Source of the DNA: Acanthornis magna
Taxonomy: Eukaryota; Chordata; Aves; Passeriformes; Acanthizidae
DNA: 64,000 bases
NCBI GenBank assembly: GCA_036785705.1
Contig: JAWUZG010000018.1
Location: 6,421,501 to 6,485,500, forward strand
Direction: 5' to 3'
Below, piece after piece: positions 1 through 14,622 of this stretch. A program made the translations under genes and the position numbers. How positions within the stretch are numbered: position 1 is the first letter of the stretch; each line of letters opens with the position of its first letter. A model generated the notes under the pieces. That model saw nothing but the letters and a program-made list of their open reading frames with translations. It had not been told where the DNA came from and did no database searches.

Positions 1-3000
1 AAATCTGAAGACAGTCACCTCATTTAAAATATTTTCTTGAAGGCTCTATATACAACTTTTAAGTGTTCGTTTCCTCCCCCAAGAGCAAGTGAAGAAAACA
101 GAACAGGATTTCAATCTTCAAATAAATGTAATCTGTTCTCAGGACTTGTCACTAAACTTAGATTTTCCTGTGGATTTTCAGCCTTTTAGGTGCCCATTCA
201 AGCTGTCCCTTCTTCATGTGAACTAGTTAGTGTGGCGATCACTAGAATTTTAAGTTGATTATTGTATTTTGTGCTGCATTTTGGTTCCTTTTGTGATAGA
301 TACAGCAAAAAATGTGACAGTCCAAGTTTTGCATGAAGCAGCAATCAAACACTCTCAGGTTGGCATTAAATGGCTGTGTGGGCTGGATTCCTGAAACACC
401 TGAGAAGTGTGCTGGTGCCTGATGTTTAAAACATATTTATGTATAGCTCTGATGAGCATGAAAAGGCTCATATGAACTAAAGGACTAAGTGGCATTTCTG
501 AAGTAGCATGGATGCTGCCAGCTCTGAGGATGTAGTGTGACAACGTGCAAAGGTACCCAAATTAGAGGCAAACAAGGTCACAACTGGAAAACAAGCCAGT
601 GCTGCAAGTGAATTAACCCAGCATCCTCCGCAGGCTAATTGGCCCTGCTGAGAGTGAGTGTGCTCATTAGCCTGGGAGCAGCAGCACCCTCGCACCCTCT
701 GCAAACCCGAGGTGCTGCTTCTGCCAGGCAGATCTCTGCAGTGCACAGACATAGTCATTTGCAGAGGCTTCTGGTGCAGCATGGCATGGCTGGAGGGGAC
801 AGTGCTGCGGGTCCCTGCTGGCCCTGGGTGACACTGAGGCTCCTCAGTCAGCAGAGGCACGCCTTGCTGGCAGGCTGCCCCAGCCCCAGAGGGATCCAAG
901 ACCTGCTGCTGGCAGATCCTGGGCTGATAAACTCCACCGAGGCTGCCTGGCTTAGCTCCAGCCCCGAGATCCAGGCAGGAACAGGAGAGGCGTGGGGCAA
1001 GGTGATGGTGGCAGATGTCAGGGAGAGGCTCAGGGCAAGGAGGCAGCAGGAAGGTGCAGGGTGTGGAGACAGGGAGGTGACAGTGATGGAGCCTGAGTTT
1101 AAAAAGTAAAATCTTAGAGGTTTTCAGAGCAATGAAACCCGTTGGAGAACCTCCAGGAGTACCTGGTGGACTCTGCATGGACTATCAGGCTTCATCTTCT
1201 CTGTTCATCAAAACCAAGACTGGGTTCTTTAGAAAATCTGCCCATGCTGCACTGGGATGGGGTTTTCTGCTCAGCAAAAAAACAGGCTTTGGTAATTCAT
1301 CTGATCACATGGAGAAAGGCAGAAGGCAGTGAAAGCTGAGAGATAGAAGGGAAAGGCAAATCTGCTGAGGAATAGGGCTGATCTGACAGTCCACCAGTGA
1401 GGGACTTTAACCTGGGAGGGAAGGCTGTAATCTTAAAGATATCTTTGTAGGGTACCCAAAGAAAGTGTCACACAGTTGGGGCTGGTTGTCACCTTGACTA
1501 GCAGCTCCGTTTCTTCATTAGACACTTTTAAAAATAAATCATTCCTTCTAAACCACATCCTAATACATTAGTAAATAGTGTTGGAAACTTTTCAACATCA
1601 TTTTATCCTGTTGTGGAAGCACATAGTAGCTATCCAACTACAAATAACGCATTAGCTTGGGGCTTCTCCGACTAAGGCAACTTTGTACTTCTTAATAGGC
1701 AACTTTTGAATGCCTTAATATCCTTTTTTTCATTATATCGGGCTAGAATTTGCATTATTTTTTTATTAACTAAACTCTTCCCTCCTTTAAAGTACATACC
1801 TGTTTTAATTTCACTCTGATGGGTCTTGGGTCCCTTGTGGATTGCCCTTTAAATCTGAATTGCATCCATGGCCAGGATGATCCTCTGAAGACTGAATTCC
1901 ACAGTTGCCTCTTCATGTCACACAACCTTTACCATTATATGGGTTTGCTGATATTCCTTAAAAGTCTGTGATTTCTCTGAAGTCATGCTAAACTATTCAA
2001 ACCCAGTGAATATGCCACTGCTAGAGGTGCAACCTTGCGACACTGAGCAAAATCTTAGTGTAAATGAGATGCTTGTGCCTGAAAATGTCTAGGACAATGT
2101 GCTGCCCTGAATTTCACATTTACATTGGATGTGATAAAAGGATTTTCCTTTGCACTTTAGGGGAAATATATTTTGGGCCTTATACTTCTCGATGCAGAAG
2201 AAGGTCTTGGTGCAGAAGAGAATGTGGGCAGGATTTAAGAAATGCAAAAAGCTGTTCAATAATATTTCATTTGTCTTTAATACTTCCCTTTTACAACCTG
2301 TAAAAATCCTAAATTTTAGTTTTATAAGTGACACTCTTTGTGTAAGAGGTAAAAAACATCTGTAGCACATTGCAAGACCATTCTGTCCGTACAGTTGGCT
2401 GTACCCAAAGGAGAGAAATTACCACAGCAAGTCTTGGGCAGCCTCTACCCCTGCACATCGGAAATCTGAACCTTGGTAAGTTCAGTGGGTGACAATAGGA
2501 CTTTTGTGCAAAAGATGCTGCTTTGGCCAAGCACCTGCCCCAGACAGAAAGAGGAGCACAGCTGGAAGGTGTGTTTTGGAAAAGATCTGTACCTGCAATA
2601 AGGCAATCACTTAGGGCAGTATGCCAGCATGACTTTCTACCTACTAAAGAAGTTTTTCCTGCCCTTTTACAAATTTGCCTGTGAGTGTATATGTTTTCTA
2701 AGCTGAGTCCTAACAGGACAAAGCAGTCCCTGCATGAATTTATTTTTATTCTGCTTTTGTAGGGAACCTTCTGTCTGCTTGATCATCTCTCTCTCGGTTC
2801 TCAGTGACTTCTGAAGCTCTGTATCAGATTTGATTGAAATTAGCCAGAATTGGGTTTGTTAACTGTAAAACAGATTATTCCAGTCTCACCATATTCCTGC
2901 AGTACCTGGAATTTATGCTATTTAATTTGGCTTGAGATTTCCTTGGTTTCTTTTTTTGTCTTGCACAGATGTGAACATTGCATGCAGGACTAGCAGTGGT

Positions 3001-6000
3001 AGTGACTGTTCTGCAGAAAATATGCTGGTATGTGCTGGGGAGACAAATAGGGAGATGTTTGTTAGAAGAAATGGAGTTGGTATGTGCCCACAGCTAAACC
3101 TGCTTAAAGCTGAAGTGCTCTTGTGAAGTATAAAGACAGCACTTTTCCTCTGGCCTTTGTAGTTCAGGAATTGTCTGGTCAGCAGACACGCAGTAAGAGT
3201 CAAATCATAGTGGAAACCTTGATGCTGGTCAGCACAGAGTTCTTAGAGCACAGGTGCCTTTTTTCAGCTTAAAAGGATGCAATTAATGTAGATTCTTTGG
3301 CTTCATTTTTCAACCAGCAAAAGAGCAATATATTTACCTTGAAAGAAGAAAATATGTTGGTTGTGGAAAATGCTGAAGAATCTTGGAAGAAGAAAACTCT
3401 CATTACTTCCTGTTATTTTATTAAAAGTGGTAAAGCACAGGCTTCCTTGCTGCCCTGTCACACACAGAAAAGGGTTTCATTCTAATTTGAAGAGACTATA
3501 CTTATGCAAAATGTTCTCAGCTAATTCATCCAGGTACCAGCAAAGGAATTTCATGAGGCTTGAATGCTATTGGAGCTGAACAGATCATTTATTTGCATCT
3601 GTGTGACATATGTGCAGTTTGCTTAACTCTGACATGTTAAATAAACTTTCTTGGAAAGTATGATTAATTGAAAGAAACATCAGGATTCAGGCTTTTAAAA
3701 AGGTCTCCTGCAATGGAGCTACACCACAACTGTTTCCCAAAATGGAACCCCAAAATTTTAATCCAAAAGGAATCGAATCCTAGATATCTCAAAGATAGTC
3801 TGCTTTCACAGCCTTGCAAAACTTCGTCAGGGAGGCAGATGAAAATAAGCACTCCTCGCAGTAAGGCGGATTATACTGTGAAAGCAAATGTGTTAGTGAG
3901 TACCAGGGAGCTCACATGAGGGAGGAGAGAGCTGCAGGAAATGTTTCAATCACTGCCTGCACCTTATTACACACATAATAACCCAGCCAAGCACACAAAG
4001 CCCTCTGAAATCAACCTTCACATGATCTGTCATTTAAAAACCCTTCATTTGTCAGACATGCCTCGATCCCTGCTCAAAGGCCACTGAAGCTGAAGCATCC
4101 TCTGGAGCACAGATGTGCTGTTCTGTCGTGTTCTGCAGGCACACATGGAGTACCTGCTCTGTGAGCAGCGGGGAGTGATGCCAGGCTGCCCGGGGACCAG
4201 CAGCCTGCTGTGCAAGCACAGCACGTCTCCTGCATTTTCCAGCCCTGTCTCCCCCTTCCTCACCACATTTTTCCATGGGGTTGCAGCACTACCACAGTCA
4301 GTTAAGCCCAAATATTTTCTAACTACCTAAGAATTATTTTAGATCTCCAGGTGACATTGGAAGCAATTTGATGAGTTTCATTTCACAGCAGCTGGACAGC
4401 AGTTTGCTGTTGAGAGAGAAAATGCCAGGAAATGACTCGTCTTTTTCGTCTGCTGTGCATCTTCGAGAGTTGAAGCTTTCCCTCCTCCACTGAAGACATT
4501 CCCCTCAGGTCCCAGTCTCCCTCTTCCCTCCAGAGCAGAGGCCATCACTGTACTCACTGGGAGCTTTGTGATAAAATCCCCACGGGGTTTTCTCTCTGGC
4601 CCCAAACATGGACATGCAGTGGACGTGACACACTTTAAACACTTCTCAGACAATGCTAAAAGATGGTGACTGGGATCATATGAATTAACCTCAACCTGTG
4701 AGCAGTCTATAGTTTGGGTGCAGTTACCTGGTCAAAGGCCACAGGCACCTTGAGTTCTAGATTATCATATTGTGCAAGTTCATCTCTTCACCTCCACTTC
4801 TCTACTCCTGTGCCTTTGTGTTTCAGGACAGAAGCATGACAATGTGAAAAACCCCACAATGTGTAGAAGGGAGGAGGAGTGGTCAGATGAATTCCTGGGT
4901 TGGAGGGGAAAGCCAGAAGAGCACCAGCTGATTCACACACAAATCAGCAGAGTCCGCTATCACCCAGCCAGATTACTGAATTATCCATCCTGAACCTGGA
5001 CAGTTTCCAAATTCTACATTACAGATTCAGCTTATCTAATTAAATGTGTTTCAGAGGCTTGCCTCACTGTATGCCTTTATTTTGCAAAAAATGTAGGAAA
5101 AAGAGGCAGCTACCATGCACAGCATAAATCCTGATTCTGCTGTTCTTGGGAAGGCTGTACAACCACTGACAATTCGTTAATAGATACCTCTATTAACTAG
5201 AAAAGCCAAGAATATATTCAAGGCAAGGTACTTGTCATCTCTGTTTGAGACTTGGCTGCAGATGTCATGTAAGATTGCAGTTATTTCTGGTTCTCCTTTC
5301 AGGGAACAGCTCTGTGCCCTCTAGAGCCAGGCAGCAGCCCCCTGAGGCAGGGTGTTCCTGAAAAGTGCCTTAGCTCCTTTCTCATACACCCACCCCTCAA
5401 CAGAAGCTATTATCTGAATATCTTGAGTCAAAAGGCTCTAAGAGCAGGTCACAAGTGCTGTACATATTCTGTAGGGGTCTTACAGCTCGAGTAAGTGCTC
5501 TCACCTGCCTTGGGCTGTGCTCAGAAGCGTGTTAGAGTGGGAGGCTGAGAGTCCTTTTCCCAAGGTAGGGAAGGCTTGAGCAGACCTCTGTCGTGCATTA
5601 GCCAGCTGAATCTGCAAGCTGTTTAATGGCTTGCTCCTTGCAGAATCTCCAGCAAAGCCCATGGATGTCCCTCGGATGTATCCTCTGCCTCCACCAGCAG
5701 CAACTTGCACAAAACCCCTCTTTTGCACTTCTGCATCACCCCTATACACAGAAATTGGGCTGGTACAATGTATTCTGAGGAGAGAAATATCCCATAGTTG
5801 TGTCCTCCCAAGAGAAGAAACATGTTCTTTAAATATAAAAGCAGATTTATTACATGAGAAAAAATGCAGGGTGTATTTTGACACTATGTTTTTATTGCTT
5901 TCTGATCCAGAGGGAAAATACTTTATTACAGCAGCAGTTGCCAAGTCAACTGCTGTGTCCCAGCCATCCCCAAGGAGGGGGCAGCCTGTCACCTGGTTGT

Positions 6001-9000
6001 GGGCACAGAGGCTGAGGGGAAGGAGAGCTTTTTTTAATCACATATCACCAGTTTTAATACAGCCCGGGTTTTCAGCGGTTATTTACAGGCTGGTTTATGA
6101 CCTGTTGTGACATTGCTCTAGATTTACTCCAGTTTTTAGTAGGCAAGAACTCACATTCTTCACTATTTTTTTATTCTCATCTGCAAGGTCTGAAAAGGCA
6201 CTGCAGTTGGACTCCCAAATTACCACAGTCCAGCCTGCGCCTACAAGTGATGGGAAAATGCTTGTGACCCCTTCCCCATTGCCTTGGAAAGAAATCCTGG
6301 TCATTTGGTCATTGTATCCTCCCAGATTTCAGGATGTATTCACCAGGATTTCTTGTACAACCTCAAACAGGTGATGTGTCTAAGGATTTTTAAAGCCCAT
6401 GCCATAGTAGAAAAGCTTGGCTGGTCTACCTATACTGATTGATCTTTGAGTTGCAATTTGTAGCAGCAGGTACAGGCATTTGCTAGAGCTTTACTGTTTG
6501 CCTTCTTATTTATGACCTTGTCCTTATGCTCAGCACTGGAAATTCTCTCTCTAACTCTTCCATATATCATCCTGAAACAAGTCCTTTAAAAATGTCTGTT
6601 CTACTTTCTATTACCACAGCCTGGCTCTGCGAGAATAAACCTCTTCCATTCCTAGAGGTGGTGTAGGCCCAGGGCCCTCCTGGGAGCTCCCCAAGCATCA
6701 TCTTTAGGAGTTTGTCGCCTTGGTATCCTTGCTTTGTTATTTCCTAGCGTAGGCTCTGTAGGTGCACCGTCATTGCTTCAGCACTGCTCCTGCGCTCACA
6801 TCTGTTGGCAGCAGCACAGCTGCAGCAGGTGAACCTGGCCCGGGGGATGAGACACTTCAGTCCCTGTCCTCTGAGCTGGGGCATGGAGTGACGAGGACAG
6901 GAATGCTAAGCATTCAGCAGCCACCATAGCTGTGCTTCTTGTGTTTGATGGGGTACCAGCAGCAGCAGCAGGATTGACACTGTGTTTTTAAGGTGTCCAT
7001 CCCTCGTCTGGATGAACTGAGGACAGAAACGCAGGGTGGTCAGTGTCACTTATGGCTCTGACGAGGACACTGCTGTGGTGCTACCAGTAAGCCATTCCCC
7101 CACCATCCTGAGGCTTCAGTTTGCTAAGCCCAGCATTTATAAGCATGAGTTTGTAATTCTTTCCCCTCTTATACTGAAAAAAATCCCGGACTGTTTTCTT
7201 AAACTCAGTAATGAACAAAAACACTAAGACTAAGTTGGTTCTCCTCAATTTCTCTGGAAATGTTCTCTGCATTAATCAGGAGAATAAACTGAGAATTTGT
7301 TTTTATCCAACTTCTTTTAGCACTGGAGTTTGCTCAGTATATATTGCTCTGTAGTGAATACACTTGCTTATTGTCAGATATTTCCTTTCCCCCTACGTAC
7401 TATAGAAAGCAATACTATGAGCAGTAAAAGCACAGCCCAATCTAGTCCTATCTGATACTAAAGAAAAAAATTATCCTTGCCCCTGGAGTATAGGCTTTAT
7501 TTTGGAGCTGAGAAAAGTGGGCTTGAGAGAGCCCTGTGTGAGGAGAAGAAAGGTACAGACAACAGCTCTTGGGCCATATCAGTATCAGAATTGCTAGTAC
7601 TCAAGTCTGTTTAATTCTCTAGTCTTTTCTCTTTTGTGTTTGTTTTGGTTTTAACATCACACAGATCACAGGGGGGATTGCAGATGATGGGCTCCATTTG
7701 GGGAAATAATCAGCTGTTGCTCAAAGTAAGCATGATTACTCATTGTTCCAGCAGGTACCTGTTTGGGGGGGGGAAAAAAGTGTGTGCAAATGCATATACC
7801 ACAAACACATGAGTGTAGGGCCTGGGAATTAGGGCAGGAAGGGAAGGAGCTCATGGATGGTTCGACCTTCTGGCCGTAACAGTCACTTCAGGTCCTATTT
7901 TCTCATTAATGGACAAAAGGGAAGAAAGAGACCTTGAGGAAAAAGCTGATGTATCCTGTCAGGGCACAGCATCAAAGAAGTCCTGTGCTCCATAGTGCTG
8001 GGAGCAGCTTCTGGTTTGGGCTGGGAAAGAAGCAGTGGATGGCTGAGCAGAGAGCACGGCTGCTGACCAGGGAAGACATTCCTGCCCTTTCTGATTAATT
8101 TTAACATTCTGCTCCGAATATTAGAAAGTACATTTGCAACAGATGTTTCATGGGGAGAAACCTCTTTAATCCCTTCCTTCAGGCTAAATAGCTTTACAAA
8201 ATCCTCCCCAGGGCTTTGATAACCTGGTAAAAATAACAGCTGAGCTACAGATGATCACTAATCTTGCTGTGTGCGTTCGATGACAAAATGGGTGGCCAGT
8301 AATATGTCACATGGAAGGGCTTTTTTGCTTCGATATGTTATGAGTTGCACTTCTAAAATCTCCTGATACAAATGAAGAAATTGTATGATTGACTATGTGC
8401 TCGGGTCATCAAACATCAACCACTTTCAACAACAGCAAGACGAACGTAGGACCTACCAGGATAAATAATATGAGGGAGGACAGAAGATTGAGTTAATGTG
8501 ATTTAAACATCAAAATATTACTCCATAGGAACAGAAATAAATTTACTTACATATCCCAAATTATGTATTCATATTGGGATCTATTTTGAATGAATGCCTC
8601 AATCACTGGAAGCAACAAAGTTGGAGTTAGACCAACACTGAGGAGTTTGGAAAATCCCAGCTCTGAAAACTGTTAAAAAATTTGTAAGCAACTAGAGACA
8701 TAATGAGAGATTTTATTAACACTTTTTACTTATCTTGCCATACTGCCTTGAGGCCTAGGTCAGGAATTTGAAACTCCTTTGAGCTGGGCATCATACATAA
8801 ATTATAGCCGATCCCTTTAATATAAAATACTATGTTTAGAAACTGTTACATATCAAGAAATATGGTTTCTTAGTGCCTTCATCTATGTCTATGCCAGTCA
8901 GAACTAGTAACCTGTTAAATAGGGATTTTTTAGCCAGAAAATCAGCAGTAGAACAGGATCTGCCAAGAGCCAGGTACAGATTAAGCCACCAGCTTTAGGC

Positions 9001-12000
9001 TCTGCAGCTTCTGGGGTCACACAGCTACATCAGCATCCAAATTGTTTCTAAACTTAGATTATTTTTAAAAAGGAAGTTCGGCTTTGCCTTTTATTTCATT
9101 GAGTTTTGGTGTTCTATGTAGGTCAGTGGCCATCCTGTTGGAGCAAATAGTCCTTGATCTTGCAGAAACCAATCTGGGAACAAAACGAAGGCTCAGGACT
9201 TGGTTGGAAGGATCATGCTAAGTGGAGCCAAAACCTGTTGGCATAGCTGCTAATTATAATTTTAATTCCTGGATTTTTAGAAGGTCAAAGCCTGTGTCTG
9301 CTAGAATCTTCACTTCTCTCCAGGCCCCAAATTACTCCATATGTCCCAAAATGTCTGCTTTCAGGATTTCCCAGGCTGGGCTGGGTAGACGGAGTCTCCT
9401 CCTGTCCAGTGCATCAGGCTAGAATTGTTTGCAGGGCAGCACAGCCCCACTGTCAGTCCTTCAGCTGCTGGTTGTTCATAGGATTTCTTCAGCCAAGGCC
9501 TGTGGAAATTAATACATCTGGTTTTATTTGGACAACACTGAAAGGGTTTGATCCTTCCTGTACTGAAAGTGTAACTTCAGGCTTCGTTTAATGCCCCGAA
9601 AGGTGATTTCTCCCCACACCCCCTGCCATCTCCATCCTTTCCCCACGCTCTCTAGAAGAGTACATTTTAGCTTTCCCACATCATCTCTGCTCTCTTCCTG
9701 GGGGCTGCCGTGATTCCCAGCCCAGCTGAGACTGTCCCAGCCCAGAGAGGTAGACAAGCACTAGATGACATATGGGAGAGCATGGAGAGGAGAGCAGGGG
9801 CTCCAACTCTCCTAGTGGAGGGTAGATAATGACAAGGGTGAGGCAGAATCTCTTGGTGGAAGGAGAGGGCGAAGGGCATGGACAATTCAGCTATTTGAGG
9901 GACAAAAGCAAAGCTAAAATGATTTTGCTAAGTGCTGCAACGCTTCTCAGAATGTCAGACACATCAGTGCAAGGTAGGCAGACTCTATAGATAATCCAAA
10001 ACTTGCAGCATCCATTTCTGGGTGCTGCAGACTTAGGCACCATCATGAGCAAAGCAGAACATTAGAAAAGGTCTAAAAGAAAGGTAGGTGTGGTCTCTGC
10101 ATCTTCCCTCAAGGAGATGCAGCAAAAACATAGTTCCTATCATTCACAATTTCAGCTCTAAATATAGTCATAGGAATCTATTTCCTTCATTTTATGCTGC
10201 TTCTCCCACTGTCTCCATCTTTTCTTTTCCTCTGCAAGCCCAATCTATTGTTCTCACTCGAGAACCAGAGCTGATGGCTTGTTTGCTTTCATTGTCAAGT
10301 ATTGCTTTCTCTTTCACTACTGGTACCCTTCATTTGTACTTTGAAACAAAGGCACTATGCAAACAGAGAACAAGCCATGTCCTATAGCAAAGCATTTAAG
10401 GCTCTTTTGTGTGTTATCATGAATTGTCTTCTATCACCCCATATTGTTGACTAATTGTGAAACTTAGTACTCTCTGCAATCCACTGGATTTGGGGGCCCC
10501 AGCACTGTTTTTCAAATCACATTGAGGGCTTTTCCAAGCAAAAATCTTAATCCCCACATCTTTATGCCAAGGTCCAAGGCTTGTTGACCAGACATCAGCA
10601 TTCCTATAGATGGGCAGGGGGAGGGCCACCACTTCTGGTCCAAGTACAGCTGACTTGATGCTGTTTGGAAAGATCCTGTGGTTATGAATTGTGGCACATT
10701 TACAAGGCCTGTACTTCTGTTTTCCTTCTTATATTCTTTTCTAGATGTGCTTCAGTATGTTTCCAGAGATAAAAAACACTTTCAAAAGTTTTTAATTTTT
10801 AAATTTATTTTACACTATATGAAGCCCAAGTCCTTAAAAAATAGTAATATTAAAAATTTTTAAAAATTCTAAATCTAAAAAAACTTTTAAAAAAGAAATA
10901 CAATAATAGACCCCACAGCATGGTAAAATATATTAACAATTTGTTTATATTACTTTGAAGATGATTCTTTCCAAGAGCAGGTAGATTTAGAAGACAAGCT
11001 GAGGTCATACCAGCAGCTACAGAGTGCAGCTGCTAGTGACCACCATGAAAATCTTTGGTTTAAAGGTGAGCTCAAGTTACAGATGGGACAGCACTGCTGG
11101 GTATCCGTCCAGGCATGGGGCCAGGTTATAGCAGGCTCTGGACATATCTCTCAGGACAGCAGCCTTCCAGAAAGTCTGTGATTCTACAGTTCTGTGTCTT
11201 GTACTGCTCCATATGAGATGGCTCTGCCTGCACTGCTTCTACAGGAAGCATTTCCAAGCTCCGTTAGTGTGAAAGCCCAGAGATGCTTTCGTCTCTCAGA
11301 GGCAAGGTATTAACGTGGCCAAAATGATGCTTTACAATAGTAGAAACCTATGTAAACCTACCTTCTCTTACTGTTATCAACCTGTCCACACTCAGACCTC
11401 GTATGGGAGGTGGCTTGTGGGGGTAATTCTTGTCTCCCCTTCCTGTCCAGGCTTGGCTGCCTCGCTCAGTTTTTTTCTGAAGCATGGGGCTATCACTACC
11501 TGCGTGTTACTGTCAGCAGCTGTGCTCCTAGTACTCAGAGAATTGGTCCAGAGCTTCTCTGGATGTCTCTAAAAAGCCTTTCCTCGGCTTTCCTGATTGC
11601 CTAAAGGATTCCTGTGGAGGACAACTTAATCCAAAAGCATAATTGCAGGAGGAGACCGAGCCAAATGGACCCTGGACTTGCTTGGCACTGCAGTTATTAT
11701 CCCAAAAGAATGATTAAACAGATATTTAGAACTGTTGAACTGTCTCTTGAAGAGCCATCCTTTCATAATTAAAGGTATCAGGAAAATAAAATTATTTGTC
11801 CTTCTGCTGTCATTAACACTGAGCTCTGCAGAGGACAGGCTGCCCACAGAGAGGTCTTTAGCTCATGCTTCTGCAGACAATATCCCCCAGAAAGAAGGTT
11901 AACATTGCTTCACTTTTATTGCTCTAAAACTGAGAGGGCTGCAAAACCCAGCCTAAAGCAGAGCTTTGTTTTATCTGAACCCTGCTGTAAACCAGTCCAT

Positions 12001-14384
12001 TAATAAAGTAATTGGGCATAGCCTGAGCAAATTGGAATCAAACATTGCTTATATTCAGCTCCTAATGTGCTCATTCTCTGAGGGCTGAACGGCTGAGCTG
12101 CCATGCAGCAGGGCAGGACTCGCCAGAAAGAGCTACGTTGTGCAGGCTGGACTGGGAGCCAAAATAGCAGCAGCCTCTGTCGAGAAGAGGACAGTTCATT
12201 TGCTTGTGTTTGGGGGACTTTGCAGGACAGAAGTGCTTTGGTTTGTTATTTACAGAATAAACCACAGAGTGGCTTTCTGCTGAAAGGCTCCTTCATTTTG
12301 GGGCTGGAAGAAAATAGGAAGGAAGAGAAGAAGGGAAGCATGAAAAGCAGGGAGAAACAAGGATAGGGGGGAAGTGTCCTGTCCTGCAGGTCTTCCTCAC
12401 CCCACTCTGCTGCCCTGGCTTTATGCTGCCCTTTGCTGTGTCCCCTGCCTGCCCAGCTGGGGAGCTGGGGTGATGTCCCTGCAGAGTCTCTTGGCAGGGG
12501 CAGGCTGGCAGCAAGGATCTGCTGCAGCCTCATCACGTGCGAGAGCGACAGAGTCTCCCTATCAAAAGATCTGGTAGGTAGGGCAGCACCTGAGTTTGCA
12601 GGAACTGCACTTCGCCTGCCAAAACCAGACCGAAAAACACCTGCCCTGAGACGACGGCTGGCAGCAATACCAACCTAGGGAGTGTGTGTCTTTCAGCATC
12701 CCTGTGAATTTGGAAGGTAAGGTGGCACATGGCCGGGCACCCAGCTCCATGTTCAGACCAAATAATCAAGCAGCAGCACCAAGTTAGCTCTGCAAGATGC
12801 TTTCCAGTGCCCTAAAACTGCAGCCTGGGCTGTCCCTTTCTCCTAGCCCTGGTCACAGGCTGAGTTCCTTAGGCAAGACACACATTTGCCTCCAACTACA
12901 GAGCCCTCTGAGACAAGCCTAGCATCACCCCGCCTTACTTGAGATTTTTCATTTACTTTAGATCCTTCCAGTTCCCCTACAGCTGAAACTCTGGGTTTTC
13001 TCTTTCTCTTGCCCATTTCATTTGGGAAGTCAGTGATGGGAAGGAAGAAGTTGCTTTTCTCAGGGAAAATTAAATATTCATTTCAGACAGCCTTCTTAGT
13101 ACCTGCAGAAAGAGCAGCAGAGGGCACTGAGTTTTTGACCTTTTGCCTGTTCTGCAGATTTTACAGCAGTCTTTTAAACATATTAACTTGGCACTGACAG
13201 ATAGGAAATCTTACAGAGAGCATGGAGAGACTGAGGTCAGCACAGGTGAGGAAGTTAATTCAGAAACACAAAACTGACTTTTGTGATGTATTGGTGGCTT
13301 CCAGAACATCTCCATCTGAAACTGCTTGGTCAAAGCATCACAGACTTAAATTACAGAGTAGGGTTTGGAAATGAGGAGAAAGAAAGGAGTTATAATCACC
13401 ATAACAAGGATTTTGCAGGGTAAGGGAAATAAATACTTGAACATTAAAATGCTTCCAAAACAAACCCACAATCCTGGGATTTCAAGCCTTCACCATGTTT
13501 AAATCCTTTCAGGTAGCAAGGCTAAAACTGTAGCAGTGGCCTGCAGGTTGCTTTAGTCTCTCTGTTCTTGTACTTTCATCCTGGAAAGGAAGTTTCTGGT
13601 GCTCACAGCAGATCCCTGCTCAGCTTTCTTATCCGTTTCTTTTCAGGAACCTTTTGTTCTTTCTGAAGACAACAGTCAATAGTTACCTAATACTGCAGAG
13701 ACCTACTTCTTCTTGTCATAAAACAAAAGAAAATAGTATTGGCAGTTGCATCTAAATAGAAAGTTATAAAATCAGGAGAAAAAGAAAATCAGTACATTTA
13801 TTTGGATACAATGGGAAAGTTTAAAAGTTAAACTCAAATCTATTTATAAAGTATTCTGGTGCCTAGTCCTGCAGCATAATATGGTGTGTGCATATATTGA
13901 TCACCTGCTGGAGAGTAGCAGAGCTGTGTCCTTAAAATATGGAATTTTCTCTCCTTTCAGATAATGAGCAGCTTCCAGAATGGAGCTGTGACCCAGAGGT
14001 TTAGAGGCTGGTACAGGATTAAGAAAAGATTATTGACTAGGAAGGAAAAAGAAAGGAATTTGTCTGGGGAAGAAAATGGCCTGTAAAAGCTGTACAAAAG
14101 CATAGTCAATTAGCTGCTGGAATGACTAATTTCCAGGTGGGTGGATCTCAGCAGACTGCAGAAACCTGTGTTAAGCCCCAAGGCTCTGCTCCCAGCACGT
14201 GGGAGCGGTGTCTCAGCAAGGGACCCAAAATCACGAGCTTGGGGAGCTTTGTGACAGAATCAACAGGGAATGGCCCAGAGGAGGCCAGGCAGGCTCGGAA
14301 CCTCCCCTGGGCTGCAGCTGTGAGCCCTTTGGAGTAAAATAGAGACCTCAATCCTTGCCCCCGGGTACCTCAGCAGGAGTCAGC
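1..14384. other. Left-flank intergenic DNA, no gene supported
   Basis: No open frame here shows a recognisable protein family or a set of phase-compatible exons. A GC-richer patch at about 640-1180 carries the longest stop-free frame of the window (233 codons, minus strand, 477-1178) with an overlapping 156-codon frame on the plus strand; a second two-strand open patch lies at 5501-6110. Both look like chance openness. In the human order the next genes on this side of S100P would be MRFAP1L1 and BLOC1S4, but nothing resembling either was seen. A lncRNA or distant regulatory DNA cannot be excluded. Confidence 0.6.
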
Positions 14385-14407
14385 TTTTTTTTTTTTTTTT
14401 TTTTTTT
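14385..14407. repeat. Poly-T run, 23 bases
   Basis: An uninterrupted run of 23 T followed by an AT-rich stretch. It could be the poly(A) tail of a minus-strand retroposed sequence, but no parent body is recognisable beside it. Confidence 0.9.
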
Positions 14408-14522
14408 AAATAAATTTAAGAGCTGCTCTGAGCACTGGTGAGTGGTTATGGCAGGGGAGAGGAGCCAGCAGGACTTTCACTCTGCTCGTGGTGGGCTCAG
14501 AGAGCATCACCTGCAGTCTCAC

Positions 14523-14622
14523 AGGGCAGGAGGAAGAGATGCTCCCCCAGGGAAGAAGATGAGGGTAAGAAGGAGGAGGGGGAGAAGGAAAAGGAGGAGG
14601 AGAAAATGATGGAGGAGATGCT
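14523..14622. repeat. GA-rich low-complexity tract
   Basis: About 100 bases of mostly A and G on the plus strand, made of irregular GGA, GAAGA and GGAGGAG blocks. It produces a frame rich in Glu and Lys (EEDEGKKEEGEKEKEEE) that is a compositional artefact, not a protein. Confidence 0.75.

Noticed and set aside
5501..6110. Overlapping long frames on both strands (163 and 159 codons)
   Set aside because: Neither has a recognisable domain or coherent exon borders. Paired openness on both strands points to a local shortage of stop triplets rather than to a gene.
11150..11210. Possible CR1 terminus (GTGATTCTACAGTTCTGTG)
   Set aside because: Only the short terminal phrase is similar. The preceding bases do not match CR1 well enough.
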